DNA of 64,000 nt from Cellulomonas sp. WB94 (lineage in GTDB: Bacteria > Actinomycetota > Actinomycetes > Actinomycetales > Cellulomonadaceae), in NCBI RefSeq assembly GCF_003115775.1, contig NZ_QEES01000002.1, positions 2,356,001 to 2,420,000 on the forward strand. The letters are read 5' to 3'. Of the stretch, positions 33,629-41,588 are shown one piece after another. A program made the translations under genes and the position numbers. Position 1 is the stretch's first letter, and each line of letters starts with the position of its first letter. The notes beneath the pieces were generated by a model. That model was not told the DNA's origin. It worked only from the letters and a program-made list of their open reading frames with translations, and searched no databases.

Positions 33629-34528
33629 ATGAGCGAGCACGCGGTGACCGGTGGGCAGGGCGAGGATCTGGTCGGCGAGCGTCGGCCGCTGCGAGCGTCG
33701 GTCGTGAGGTCGCTGCTCCTGGCGCCCGCGGGCCCGCTGGCGCGCGTCGAGGTCCTCGACCGCGTCGGTTCGACGAACCGTGAGCTCATCGCACGGCTGC
33801 ACGCCGAGCCGAACGACTGGCCCGCACCGAGCATGCTGGTCGCGGACCACCAGGACGACGGCCAGGGCCGTGCGGGTCGGACCTGGCTGACGCCGCCCCG
33901 GGCCGCGCTCACCGTGTCGTTCGCGTTGCAGCCCGACGGGCCGATCTCGTCGTTCGGCTGGATCCCGTTGCTCGCCGGCCTCGGGACCGTGACCGCGCTC
34001 CGCGCCACAGCGGGAGTGCAGGCGTCGCTCAAGTGGCCCAACGACGTCATGGTCCCCGCCCCTGACGACGCCGACCTGGACGGGTGGGGCCGCGTGCGGA
34101 AGGTGGGCGGGATCCTCAGCGAGCTGGTCGAGACGTCCGCCGGTCGGATGGTCGTCGTCGGCATCGGCGTCAACGTGTCCCAGGCTGCCGACGAGCTGCC
34201 CGTCCCGAGCGGGACGTCGCTCGCGCTGGCCGGCGCGCGTGAGGTCGACCGGGAGGTCCTGCTCGTCGCCCTGGTCTCGGCGCTCGACGAGCTGATGGGC
34301 CGGTGGCGCGAGCACGACGGGGACGTGCACTCGTCGGGGCTCGCCGACGAGGTGGCCTCGGTGTGCTCGACGCTCGCCACCCGGGTCCGCGTCGAGCTGC
34401 CGGGCGGCGACGAGGTGACGGGCACCGCGCGGCGGCTCGGCCCGGACGGTGCCCTGGTCGTGGTGGACGACACCGGGACGGAGCGGCACGTGCGCGCGGG
34501 TGACGTGCATCACATCCGGGCGACGTGA
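33629..34528 (+). CDS. birA: Biotin--[acetyl-CoA-carboxylase] ligase
   Basis: Attaches biotin to the carrier lysine of acyl-CoA carboxylase; 299 residues. There is no N-terminal winged helix, so this is the monofunctional type that cannot repress. Motifs: EVLDRVGSTNREL at the start of the catalytic domain, GQGRAGRTWLTPP (biotinoyl-AMP loop), SLKWPNDVMV with the catalytic Lys, KVGGILSELVE, and a C-terminal SH3-like domain. It is divergent from accD. Its stop lies close to the cyclase gene start, so the two may be co-transcribed. Confidence 0.95.
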   Translation: MSEHAVTGGQGEDLVGERRPLRASVVRSLLLAPAGPLARVEVLDRVGSTNRELIARLHAEPNDWPAPSMLVADHQDDGQGRAGRTWLTPPRAALTVSFALQPDGPISSFGWIPLLAGLGTVTALRATAGVQASLKWPNDVMVPAPDDADLDGWGRVRKVGGILSELVETSAGRMVVVGIGVNVSQAADELPVPSGTSLALAGAREVDREVLLVALVSALDELMGRWREHDGDVHSSGLADEVASVCSTLATRVRVELPGGDEVTGTARRLGPDGALVVVDDTGTERHVRAGDVHHIRAT

Positions 34529-34530
34529 AC

Positions 34531-34536
34531 TACCCT
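34531..34536 (+). promoter_or_regulatory. -10-like TACCCT, leaderless promoter for the cyclase gene
   Basis: TACCCT ends six bases before GTG 34543. This favours 34543 over the upstream GTG 34525 that overlaps the birA stop. Confidence 0.45.
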
Positions 34537-34542
34537 CCACAC

Positions 34543-35693
34543 GTGACGACTGCCGCGGGTGCCGCCGCCTCGCCGCCTGCCGACGAGGCGCGTGCCGACG
34601 ACGCGCCGACCGACGGCACACCGACCGTCGACGCCACGTCGACACCCGCCGGGGCAGCTGCCTCGACCCTCGCCGAGCTCGACGACGTGCTGCTCGGGGG
34701 TCCGCGCACGCTGACGCTGCGGGACCTCGCGGGGCGGATCGACGCACCGCTCGACTTCGTCCGGCTGTACTGGCAGACGCTGGGGCTCCCGCACCCCGAG
34801 GCGGACGACGTGGTGTTCACCGAGCAGGACGCCGACGCGGTCGGGCGTGTGTCGCGGATGATCCGTGAGCGGGGATTCGCGCTGCGGACCGCGTCGTCGT
34901 TGACCCGGGCGCTCGGCCACACCGCCGACCGCCTCGCGCTGTGGCAGGTCGAGGCCCTCGTCGAGGACATGGCCACCCGGTACGGGCTCGACGACACGAG
35001 TGCCCGGCTCCTCGTCCTCGACCGGCTCGCCGACCTCGCCCCCCTGCTCGAGGCGCAGCTCGTGCACGCGTGGCGCCGCCAGCTCGCCGCGATCGCCGGA
35101 CGGCTCGCCGCCGACTACGGCGAGCAGCGCACCTCCGGCGCCGACCGGGACGGTCTGCCGCTCGCCCGGGCCGTCGGGTTCGCCGACATGGTCTCGTTCA
35201 CCCGGCGGACCGCGGGCCTCGGCTCGACGGACCTCTCCGAGTTCGTGCAGCGGTTCGAGTACGCCGCCCGGAACGTCGTGACGAACGCGGGTGGCCGCGT
35301 CGTCAAGACGATCGGCGACGCCGTGCTCTTCGTGGCCGACGACGTCGTCACGGGCGCGCAGGTCGCGCTCGGGCTCGCCCGTGAGCTCGGCGGAGAGCTC
35401 GACGTCGAGCTCGAGCAGGTCGCCGGGGGCTCGCCGAGGGCGCGCGGGGCGTGACGCCGGTGCGCGTCGGGTTCGTGTGGGGACGGGTCCTGTCCCGGTT
35501 CGGGGACGTGTTCGGCCCCTCGGTCAACCTCGCGGCCAGGCTCACGGACATCGCCGACCCGAGCGCCGTCCTCACGGACACGGCAACGGGCGAGCTGCTC
35601 GCAGGCGACGCGCGGTTCGTGGTCGAGACGCTGCCCGAGCGCGAGCTCGCGGGGATCGGGCCGATCGCCCCGGTGCTGCTGCGCTCGGCGTGA
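34543..35693 (+). pseudogene. Class III adenylate/guanylate cyclase, frameshifted
   Basis: Two overlapping frames together make a class III nucleotidyl cyclase of about 380 residues. The first (to 35454) has a disordered Ala/Asp/Thr N-terminus, a helical domain and the first half of the catalytic domain, with both metal Asp residues in VGFADMVSFT and KTIGDAVLF. The second (GTG 35451 to 35693) begins TPVRVGFVWGRVLSRFGDVF and carries NLAARLTD with the transition-state Asn/Arg. Adding one G to the G-run 35425-35429 joins them as QVAGGLAEGARGVTPVRVGF. As read, the protein ends before the Asn/Arg motif and would be inactive. Homopolymer sequencing error and true mutation are both possible. Confidence 0.78.
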
Positions 35694-35768
35694 CCCACGC
35701 GTCGCGAACCGATCGGCCTGACTCGCGCGGCGTGATCGACGAGCCGGGTGCGATCGACCCGGTCGCGG

Positions 35769-36503
35769 TCAGTCGACCGGGCGGATGAGCTCGGGCCCGT
35801 CGTTGGCGACCGCGTTGACCGCCGTCGAGATCGCGGTCGCGACGACCTCGGGTACGGGTCCGAGCACGAGCTCCATGGCCCCGGCGGCGTCGACGGCGGG
35901 GTCGAGCCACGCGTCCCACGCCTCCCGGCGGAGCATGAGCGGGCGACGGTCGTGGATGCGCGCCAGCTCACCGGTCGCCGCGGTCGTGATGATCGTCGCG
36001 GACACGAGCCAGCGCGTGGGGTCGTCGTCAGCCTTGGTGGGGTCCTTCCAGAACTCGTAGAGCCCCGCGAGTGCGAGGGGCCCGCCGTCAGCCGGGTGGA
36101 GGTAGTAGGGCTGCTTCGTCCGCGTCAGCGCACCCGGCTCGGGCGCCTGCCACTCGTAGTAGCCGTCGGCGGGGAGCAGCGCCCGGCGCAGCGCGAACGG
36201 TCGCTTGAAGGCGGGCTTGCCGAGCAGGCTCTCGACGCGGGCGTTGATCAGCCGGTTGCCGATCGACGGGTCCGTCGCCCACGACGGCACGAGTCCCCAG
36301 CGCGCGGTGCGCAGCTGGCGCGTGAGCGCGCCGTGCGTCCCGTCCTCGAGGCGCTCGGGCCGGTCGACGACGATCCGGACCGGGTCGGTGGGTGCGAGGT
36401 TCCACGACGGCGGCAGGAGGCGCACGTCGTCGGCGACCGAGGCGATCGCGAACTCGTCGGCGATCTGCTGGTCCTCCCGGAACGAGGCATACCGACCACA
36501 CAT
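35769..36503 (-). CDS. SOS response-associated peptidase (SRAP/YedK, HMCES family)
   Basis: A 244-residue SRAP protein that forms a thiazolidine crosslink with abasic sites in single-stranded DNA through its N-terminal Cys. After Met removal Cys2 (MCGRYASF) is the nucleophile; NARVESL supplies the conserved Asn, DGYYEWQ the Glu, and IHDRRPLML the catalytic His. All four active-site elements are intact. It converges with the cyclase gene and stands alone. Regulation is not evident; no LexA box was noticed in the short divergent space to the MFS gene. Confidence 0.93.
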   Translation of the reverse strand: MCGRYASFREDQQIADEFAIASVADDVRLLPPSWNLAPTDPVRIVVDRPERLEDGTHGALTRQLRTARWGLVPSWATDPSIGNRLINARVESLLGKPAFKRPFALRRALLPADGYYEWQAPEPGALTRTKQPYYLHPADGGPLALAGLYEFWKDPTKADDDPTRWLVSATIITTAATGELARIHDRRPLMLRREAWDAWLDPAVDAAGAMELVLGPVPEVVATAISTAVNAVANDGPELIRPVD

Positions 36504-36509
36504 GGCCTC

Positions 36510-36515
36510 AGCCTC
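36510..36515 (-). promoter_or_regulatory. -10-like GAGGCT before the SRAP gene
   Basis: On the minus strand GAGGCT is followed by six bases and the ATG at 36503. Weak by sequence but with the recurring six-base spacing. Confidence 0.3.
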
Positions 36516-36572
36516 TCGCAGACCCCCGACCCCTGCCGATCGAATCGATTCGCCTCACGTTCGTCGCGATGG

Positions 36573-36578
36573 GATGAT
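36573..36578 (+). promoter_or_regulatory. -10-like GATGAT before the Bcr/CflA-type gene
   Basis: GATGAT ends eight bases before ATG 36587, without a Shine-Dalgarno. Confidence 0.35.
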
Positions 36579-36586
36579 CGGCTGCG

Positions 36587-37819
36587 ATGAGCACCAGCAC
36601 ACCCGCGGTCACGCCCACCCCGACGTACCGCCCCCATGCCAGGTACGTCCTGCTGCTCGGCTCGATGGCAGCCCTCCCGGCGGTCTCGACCGACATCTAC
36701 CTGCCGTCGCTGCCGGACGTGGCGCGCGACCTCGGGACAGGCACCGCGGCCGTCCAGCTGACGATGACCGGGATGATGATCGGCGGCGCCGTCGGACAGC
36801 TCGTCATCGGTCCCATGTCGGACCGGTTCGGGCGGCGCAGGCCCGTGCTCGTCGGCATCGCGCTGCACGTCCTGACCTCGCTGCTGTGCGCGATCGCGCC
36901 GGGGATCCTGCCGCTCGTCGCGCTTCGCGTCGCCCAGGGGTTCTTCAACGCCTCGGCCTCGGTGGTGGCGATGGCCGTCATCAGGGACCGGTTCGTGGGT
37001 TCCGACGCATCCCGGCTGCTGTCGCGGCTCATGCTCGTCATCGGGGTCGCGCCGCTCTTCGCCCCCAGCATCGGCGGCCTCATCGCGGGTCAGGTCGGCT
37101 GGCGGGGCGTGTTCGTCGCGCTCGGGGTGTTCGGCGTCGGGCTGTGGGTCGTGGTGTGGCGCCGGCTGCCCGAGACGCTGCCGGGGGAGCGGCGGCGCGA
37201 CGGCGGCCTGAGCTCGGCGCTCGCGGGCTACCGGACGCTGCTGCGCGACCGTCACTTCCTCGCGCTCGCCATCCTGCCGGGTCTGGGCGCCGCGGGGCTC
37301 ATGAGCTACGTGGTCGGGTCTCCCTTCGTGCTGCGCGAGGGGTACGGGCTGTCCGCGAACCAGTTCGCGCTGCTGTTCGCCGTCAACGGCCTGGGCCTCG
37401 TCGGCGGGGCGCAGGTCAACGCCTGGCTCGTCCGGCGCTATGCGCCGATCCGGATCATCCGCGTCATCGTGCCGGTGTCGCTGGCGCTCGGGCTCGTGCT
37501 CCTCGGCATCGGCGCCACCGGCGCGGGCGGGCTGCCCGCGCTGCTCGTCGTCCTGTGGCTCGCTCTCGCGCTCGTCAACGTCACGCCCCCCAACGCCTCG
37601 GCGCTCGCGCTCGGCCGGCACGGCGAGATGGCCGGGACCGCGGCGGCCTTCATCGGCGGGACGCAGGCTCTCGTGTCCGGGACCGTGGCCCCGCTCGTCG
37701 GCGTCCTGGGCGGCACGACGGTGGCGATGACGGGGGTGATGGCAGGCGCATCGTTGGCGGCTCTGCTCGTGCTCGCGCTGGCGACCCCGGCCTACCGCTC
37801 GGGCGGCTGGACCACCTGA
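36587..37819 (+). CDS. MFS multidrug efflux transporter, Bcr/CflA type
   Basis: A 410-residue, twelve-helix major facilitator protein. The DHA1 signatures are clear: STDIYLPSLPDVARDLG in the first helix (acidic residue plus STDIYLPS), MSDRFGRRRPVL after helix 2 (motif A), and LMLVIGVAPLFAPSIGGLI in helix 5 (motif C, antiporter). These mark drug:H+ antiporters such as Bcr. It stands alone, divergent from the SRAP gene. The substrate is unknown. Confidence 0.92.
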   Translation: MSTSTPAVTPTPTYRPHARYVLLLGSMAALPAVSTDIYLPSLPDVARDLGTGTAAVQLTMTGMMIGGAVGQLVIGPMSDRFGRRRPVLVGIALHVLTSLLCAIAPGILPLVALRVAQGFFNASASVVAMAVIRDRFVGSDASRLLSRLMLVIGVAPLFAPSIGGLIAGQVGWRGVFVALGVFGVGLWVVVWRRLPETLPGERRRDGGLSSALAGYRTLLRDRHFLALAILPGLGAAGLMSYVVGSPFVLREGYGLSANQFALLFAVNGLGLVGGAQVNAWLVRRYAPIRIIRVIVPVSLALGLVLLGIGATGAGGLPALLVVLWLALALVNVTPPNASALALGRHGEMAGTAAAFIGGTQALVSGTVAPLVGVLGGTTVAMTGVMAGASLAALLVLALATPAYRSGGWTT

Positions 37820-37844
37820 GCCGCGGCGGTGCGCGGGCCGCTGC

Positions 37845-37973
37845 TCAGCCGACGCCGGCGGCGGCCGCGACGCCCGCCGCCACGACCAGGGCGATCGATC
37901 CCCAGGCGGTCACCACCCACCACTCGAGGTGATGATGGCGCGTGATGCGCTCCGGGGGCCGGATGGTGGTCAT
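37845..37973 (-). CDS. Small single-pass membrane protein, 42 residues
   Basis: An ORF encoding 42 residues: a basic, His-rich N-terminus (PPERITRHHHLEWW), then one hydrophobic helix (VVTAWGSIALVVAAGVAAAA). The positive-inside layout and compact length suit a small membrane peptide. The ATG at 37973 lies seven bases after a -10-like GATCCT, the same leaderless arrangement as other genes here, which favours it being real. No family recognised. Confidence 0.55.
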   Translation of the reverse strand: MTTIRPPERITRHHHLEWWVVTAWGSIALVVAAGVAAAAGVG

Positions 37974-37980
37974 ACCTCTG

Positions 37981-37986
37981 AGGATC
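37981..37986 (-). promoter_or_regulatory. -10-like GATCCT before the small membrane ORF
   Basis: On the minus strand GATCCT is followed by seven bases and ATG 37973. Confidence 0.35.
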
Positions 37987-38060
37987 GGCAGCGGTGGGGC
38001 GAGAGACAACACTTCCGGTGGCTGATCCTGTAATTCACCCGGCGCAGGCCGGGACAGACC

Positions 38061-38588
38061 TCAGGGGGTCGTGGCCTTCTCGACCTCGACCCGCAGCGCC
38101 TCGACCTGCGCGGCCAGCGCGTCCATCGCACTGCGGGCGCCGCCGTCGGTCGACGCGGCGGCGGCGTCGAGCTTCGTGCGTGCGGCGTCGAGAGCGCTCT
38201 GGGCGGCGGCGAGCTGGTCGGCTGCGGGGCCGGCGCCGTCGGCGGACGCGGTGTCGAGCGCGGTCTTCGCCGAGTCGAGGGCAGCCGTGGCCTGATCGAC
38301 CGCGTCCTGCGCGGTCGCGCGAGCGGTCGCGTCGAGCGAGCCCAGCTGAGCCTTGGCGTCGTCGATCGCGGTCCGTGCCGCCGCCAGGTCCGTGCGTGCG
38401 CGGTCGACCTGCGCCGCGAAGCCGTCGGCGAGCGCCTTGGCGCTCTCCACCGCGGACTGCGCCTGCGTCGTCAGCGCGCCGGCCTGGTCGCGCACGTCCG
38501 AGCACCCGGCGACGGCCAGGGTCACGGCGACGGCGCACGCGGCGAGCGATGCGGTCGTGCGGGCGGTCAGGGTGGTCGCGGTGCGCAC
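38061..38588 (-). CDS. Ala-rich coiled-coil lipoprotein, hypothetical
   Basis: A 175-residue secreted lipoprotein: the signal peptide ends in AVAGCSD, a lipobox, and the mature part is almost entirely Ala, Asp, Lys, Gln and Thr in heptad-like helices (AQSAVESAKALADGF, DAKAQLGSLDATARATAQDA). Such long helical lipoproteins may act as cell-wall spacers, but no specific family is recognised. The GTG at 38588 has CTGGAGG about six bases upstream. It lies downstream of adhE on the same strand, separated by a terminator hairpin, so it is probably a separate transcript. Confidence 0.82.
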   Translation of the reverse strand: MRTATTLTARTTASLAACAVAVTLAVAGCSDVRDQAGALTTQAQSAVESAKALADGFAAQVDRARTDLAAARTAIDDAKAQLGSLDATARATAQDAVDQATAALDSAKTALDTASADGAGPAADQLAAAQSALDAARTKLDAAAASTDGGARSAMDALAAQVEALRVEVEKATTP

Positions 38589-38681
38589 GAGCGCCTCCAG
38601 GAGGGTCGGTGATGGGTGTGCTCCGACCAGTGTGCCTTGTCGCGGGTCCTGGCCCAGGTCGGGTGACGGGCCCGGACGTAC

Positions 38682-38721
38682 GAGCGCCCCGCTCCGCAGT
38701 GATCTGCGGGGCGGGGCGCTC
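38682..38721 (-). terminator. Terminator-like hairpin after adhE
   Basis: Arms at 38682-38699 and 38704-38721 pair over 18 bp with one wobble and a TGAT loop, 18 bases past the adhE stop on the minus strand. No U-tract, as is common at high GC. Confidence 0.8.
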
Positions 38722-38738
38722 GGTCAGGCGCTGAGCTG

Positions 38739-41474
38739 TCAGGCTGTGACGACATCACCCTCGGTCGAGGCGGCGACCTCGGCGACGGGCTCGGCGACCT
38801 CGGCGACAGCGGCCGGGAGCTCCCGACGGCTGCGCACCTCGCCGAGCGACGTGCCGTAGTACGCGGCCGTCATGATGTCCTTCATGTCGGCCAGCATGGG
38901 CATCCGCGGGTTGGCGGGTGCGCACTGGTCCTCGTAGGCCCCCATGGCGACCTCGTCGAGGCGGCCGATGAAGTCCTGCTCGTCGACACCCTGCGCCTGG
39001 AACGACGCGGGGATCCCGACCTTGGCCCGCAGCGACTCGACCGCGAGGGCGTAGGACTCGACGCCCTCGGCCGGTGTCGTCGCCGGCAGGCCGAGCATGG
39101 CCGCGATCTGCTGGAACCGCTCCGGCGCGACGTAGCTCTCGTACTTCGGCCAGCTCGTGAGCTTGGTCGGCACGGTCCCGTTGTAGCGGATGACGTGCGG
39201 CAGCAGGGTCGCGTTCGTGCGGCCGTGCACCAGGTGGAACGTCGAGCCGACGACGTGGGCCATCGCGTGCACGATCCCGAGGAACGCGTTGCCGAACGCC
39301 ATGCCCGCGATCGTCCCGGCGTTGTGCATCTTCTCGCGCGCCGCGGCCGTCTCGGGGGTCTCCGGGACCCCGTTGACGCTCTGGGCGAGGTTGTCGAAGA
39401 TCAGGCGGATCGCCTGGAGCGCCATGCCGTCGGTGAAGTCGTTCGCGTACACGCTGACATAGGCCTCGGTCGCGTGCGTCAGGGCGTCGAAGCCCGAGTC
39501 GGCGGCGAGCGAGCGCGGCATCTTCGCGGTCAGGATCGGGTCGATGATCGCGACCGTCGGGGTCAGCGCGTAGTCCGCGAGCGGGTACTTCTTGCCGGTC
39601 TCCGGGTCGGAGATGACGGCGAACGGCGTGACCTCGGCGCCCGTGCCCGACGTGGTCGGGATGCACACGAGCTTGGCGAGCTCCCCCAGCACCGGGAACT
39701 TGAACGCGCGCTTGCGCACGTCGAAGAACTTCTGCTTCAGGTCGGAGAAGACCATCTCGGGGTGCTCGTACAGCAGCCACATGACCTTCGCGGCGTCCAT
39801 GGGCGAGCCGCCACCGAGGGCGATGATCGTGTCGGGACGGAAGTGGCGCATCTGCGCGGCACCGGCCTGCACGGTCTTGACGCTCGGCTCGGGCTCGACC
39901 TGGTCGATGATCTGCAGCGCGACCTTGTTCGACCGGCGGTTGAGGACGTCGATGATCTTGTCGACGAAGCCCAGCGTGGTCATCGTCGAGTCGGTGACGA
40001 TCGTCACGCGCTCGACGTCAGCCATGTCGGAGAGGTAGCGGATCGCGTTCGGCTCGAAGTACGTCTTGGCCGGGACCTTGAACCACTGCAGGTTGTTGTT
40101 GCGGCGACCGATCCGCTTGATGTTCACCAGGTTCACCGCCGAGACGTTGTTGGAGACCGAGTTGTGGCCGTAGGAGCCGCAACCCAGGGTCAGCGACGGG
40201 ATGAACGAGTTGTAGATGTCACCGATGCCACCGAGCGACGAGGGCGCGTTGACGATGATGCGCACCGCCTTGACCCGGCTGCCGAACTCCTCGATGAGCG
40301 CGTCGTCCTGCGTGTGGATCGCACCCGAATGGCCGAGGCCGTCGAACGAGACCATCTGCTCGGCGTAGGTCAGGCCCTGCTCGGTCGACTTGGCGCGCAG
40401 CACCGCGAGCACGGGACACAGCTTCTCGCGCGTCAGCGGCTCGTCCGGTCCGACCCCGCTGACCTCGGCAAGGATGATCGAGGTGTCGGCCGGGACAGTG
40501 AAGCCGGCCTTCTCCGCGATCCAGCTGGGCAGCTGCCCGACGACCGAGGCGTTGAGCTTGGCCTCGCCGCAGTTCTTGCCCTTGGCCTCGACACCGAAGA
40601 TGAACTTCTCGAGGAGCGCCTTCTCCTTCTTGTTCACGCGGTAGGCGTGAAGGACGTCGAACTCGGCCATCGCGGCGTCATAGATCTCGTCGTCAATGAT
40701 GACGGCCTGCTCAGAGGCGCAGATCATTCCGTTATCAAATGCCTTCGACAGGACGACGTCATTGACGGCGCGCTTGAGCTTTGCCGTCTTCTCGATGTAT
40801 GCGGGCACGTTTCCGGCGCCCACGCCGAGAGCGGGCTTGCCGCACGAGTACGCCGCGCGGACCATCGCGTTGCCGCCGGTCGCCAGGATGAGCGCGACGC
40901 CCGGGTGGTTCATGAGTGCGGACGTCGCCGCGAGCGACGGCTCCTCGACCCACTGGATGCAGTTCTCGGGTGCGCCGGCGGCGACAGCCGCGTCGCGGAC
41001 GACGCGGGCCGCGGCGACCGACGACTGCTGCGCGCTCGGGTGGAACCCGAAGACGATCGGGTTGCGCGTCTTGAGGGCGATGAGGGCCTTGAAGATCGCG
41101 GTCGACGTCGGGTTGGTCACGGGCGTGACGCCACAGATGACCCCGACGGGCTCCGCGATCTCGATGATGCCCGCCAGGTCGTCGCGGTTGATCACGCCGA
41201 CCGTCTTGAGCGAGGACATCGAGTTGGTGACGTGCTCGCACGCGAAGATGTTCTTCACGGCCTTGTCCTCGAACACGCCGCGACCGGTCTCGTTGACCGC
41301 CAGGAGCGCGAGCTCACCGTGCTGGTTCAGCGCCGCGACGGACGCCTTCCGCACGATGTGGTCGATGTCTTCCTGGGTGAAGCGTGCGTATTCGGCGAGG
41401 GCCTTGTTCGCGCCCTCGACGAGCTGGTCGATGGCGCCAGCAATTGCGGCGTCAGGGGTGGTCAAGCTGGTCAC
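38739..41474 (-). CDS. adhE: Bifunctional acetaldehyde-CoA/alcohol dehydrogenase
   Basis: Reduces acetyl-CoA to acetaldehyde and then ethanol, using two NADH, during fermentation; 911 residues. The N-terminal half is the CoA-acylating aldehyde dehydrogenase with catalytic Cys in FDNGMICASEQAVI. The C-terminal half is the iron-type alcohol dehydrogenase with IALGGGSPMDAAKVMW, the Asp/His ligands in DSGFDALTHATEAY and the His-rich LGIVHAMAHVVGSTFHLVHG. AdhE of this kind forms spirosomes. The C-terminus has an extra tail with AVAEVAEPVAEVA. GTG 41474 has GGGGAG about eight bases upstream. About 100 bases further upstream lies a CRP/GlxR-like site. It implies a facultatively anaerobic, mixed-acid lifestyle. 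Confidence 0.96.
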   Translation of the reverse strand: MTSLTTPDAAIAGAIDQLVEGANKALAEYARFTQEDIDHIVRKASVAALNQHGELALLAVNETGRGVFEDKAVKNIFACEHVTNSMSSLKTVGVINRDDLAGIIEIAEPVGVICGVTPVTNPTSTAIFKALIALKTRNPIVFGFHPSAQQSSVAAARVVRDAAVAAGAPENCIQWVEEPSLAATSALMNHPGVALILATGGNAMVRAAYSCGKPALGVGAGNVPAYIEKTAKLKRAVNDVVLSKAFDNGMICASEQAVIIDDEIYDAAMAEFDVLHAYRVNKKEKALLEKFIFGVEAKGKNCGEAKLNASVVGQLPSWIAEKAGFTVPADTSIILAEVSGVGPDEPLTREKLCPVLAVLRAKSTEQGLTYAEQMVSFDGLGHSGAIHTQDDALIEEFGSRVKAVRIIVNAPSSLGGIGDIYNSFIPSLTLGCGSYGHNSVSNNVSAVNLVNIKRIGRRNNNLQWFKVPAKTYFEPNAIRYLSDMADVERVTIVTDSTMTTLGFVDKIIDVLNRRSNKVALQIIDQVEPEPSVKTVQAGAAQMRHFRPDTIIALGGGSPMDAAKVMWLLYEHPEMVFSDLKQKFFDVRKRAFKFPVLGELAKLVCIPTTSGTGAEVTPFAVISDPETGKKYPLADYALTPTVAIIDPILTAKMPRSLAADSGFDALTHATEAYVSVYANDFTDGMALQAIRLIFDNLAQSVNGVPETPETAAAREKMHNAGTIAGMAFGNAFLGIVHAMAHVVGSTFHLVHGRTNATLLPHVIRYNGTVPTKLTSWPKYESYVAPERFQQIAAMLGLPATTPAEGVESYALAVESLRAKVGIPASFQAQGVDEQDFIGRLDEVAMGAYEDQCAPANPRMPMLADMKDIMTAAYYGTSLGEVRSRRELPAAVAEVAEPVAEVAASTEGDVVTA

Positions 41475-41572
41475 GGGGTGCTCCCCACGTTGTCGGTGAG
41501 TGAACGAGATCTCCGTTGACCTCGTACACGAGGCTATGCGACGCATTGCCCGATTCGATGTGTCTAAAGTCC

Positions 41573-41588
41573 TGTGGCGCAGATCACA
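41573..41588. promoter_or_regulatory. CRP/GlxR-like operator upstream of adhE
   Basis: TGTGG-N6-TCACA matches the Crp-family palindrome TGTGA-N6-TCACA at nine of ten positions. It lies about 100 bases upstream of the adhE start and overlaps the last codon of the antiporter gene. Position and sequence fit activation or repression of adhE by a GlxR/CRP or FNR-type regulator. Confidence 0.5.

Noticed and set aside
39195-41519. 774-codon plus-strand frame opposite adhE
   Set aside because: Antisense shadow of AdhE with no motif of its own.
41521-41532. CTCGT-AC-ACGAG inverted repeat upstream of adhE
   Set aside because: Five-base arms are expected by chance at this GC content; no known operator fits.
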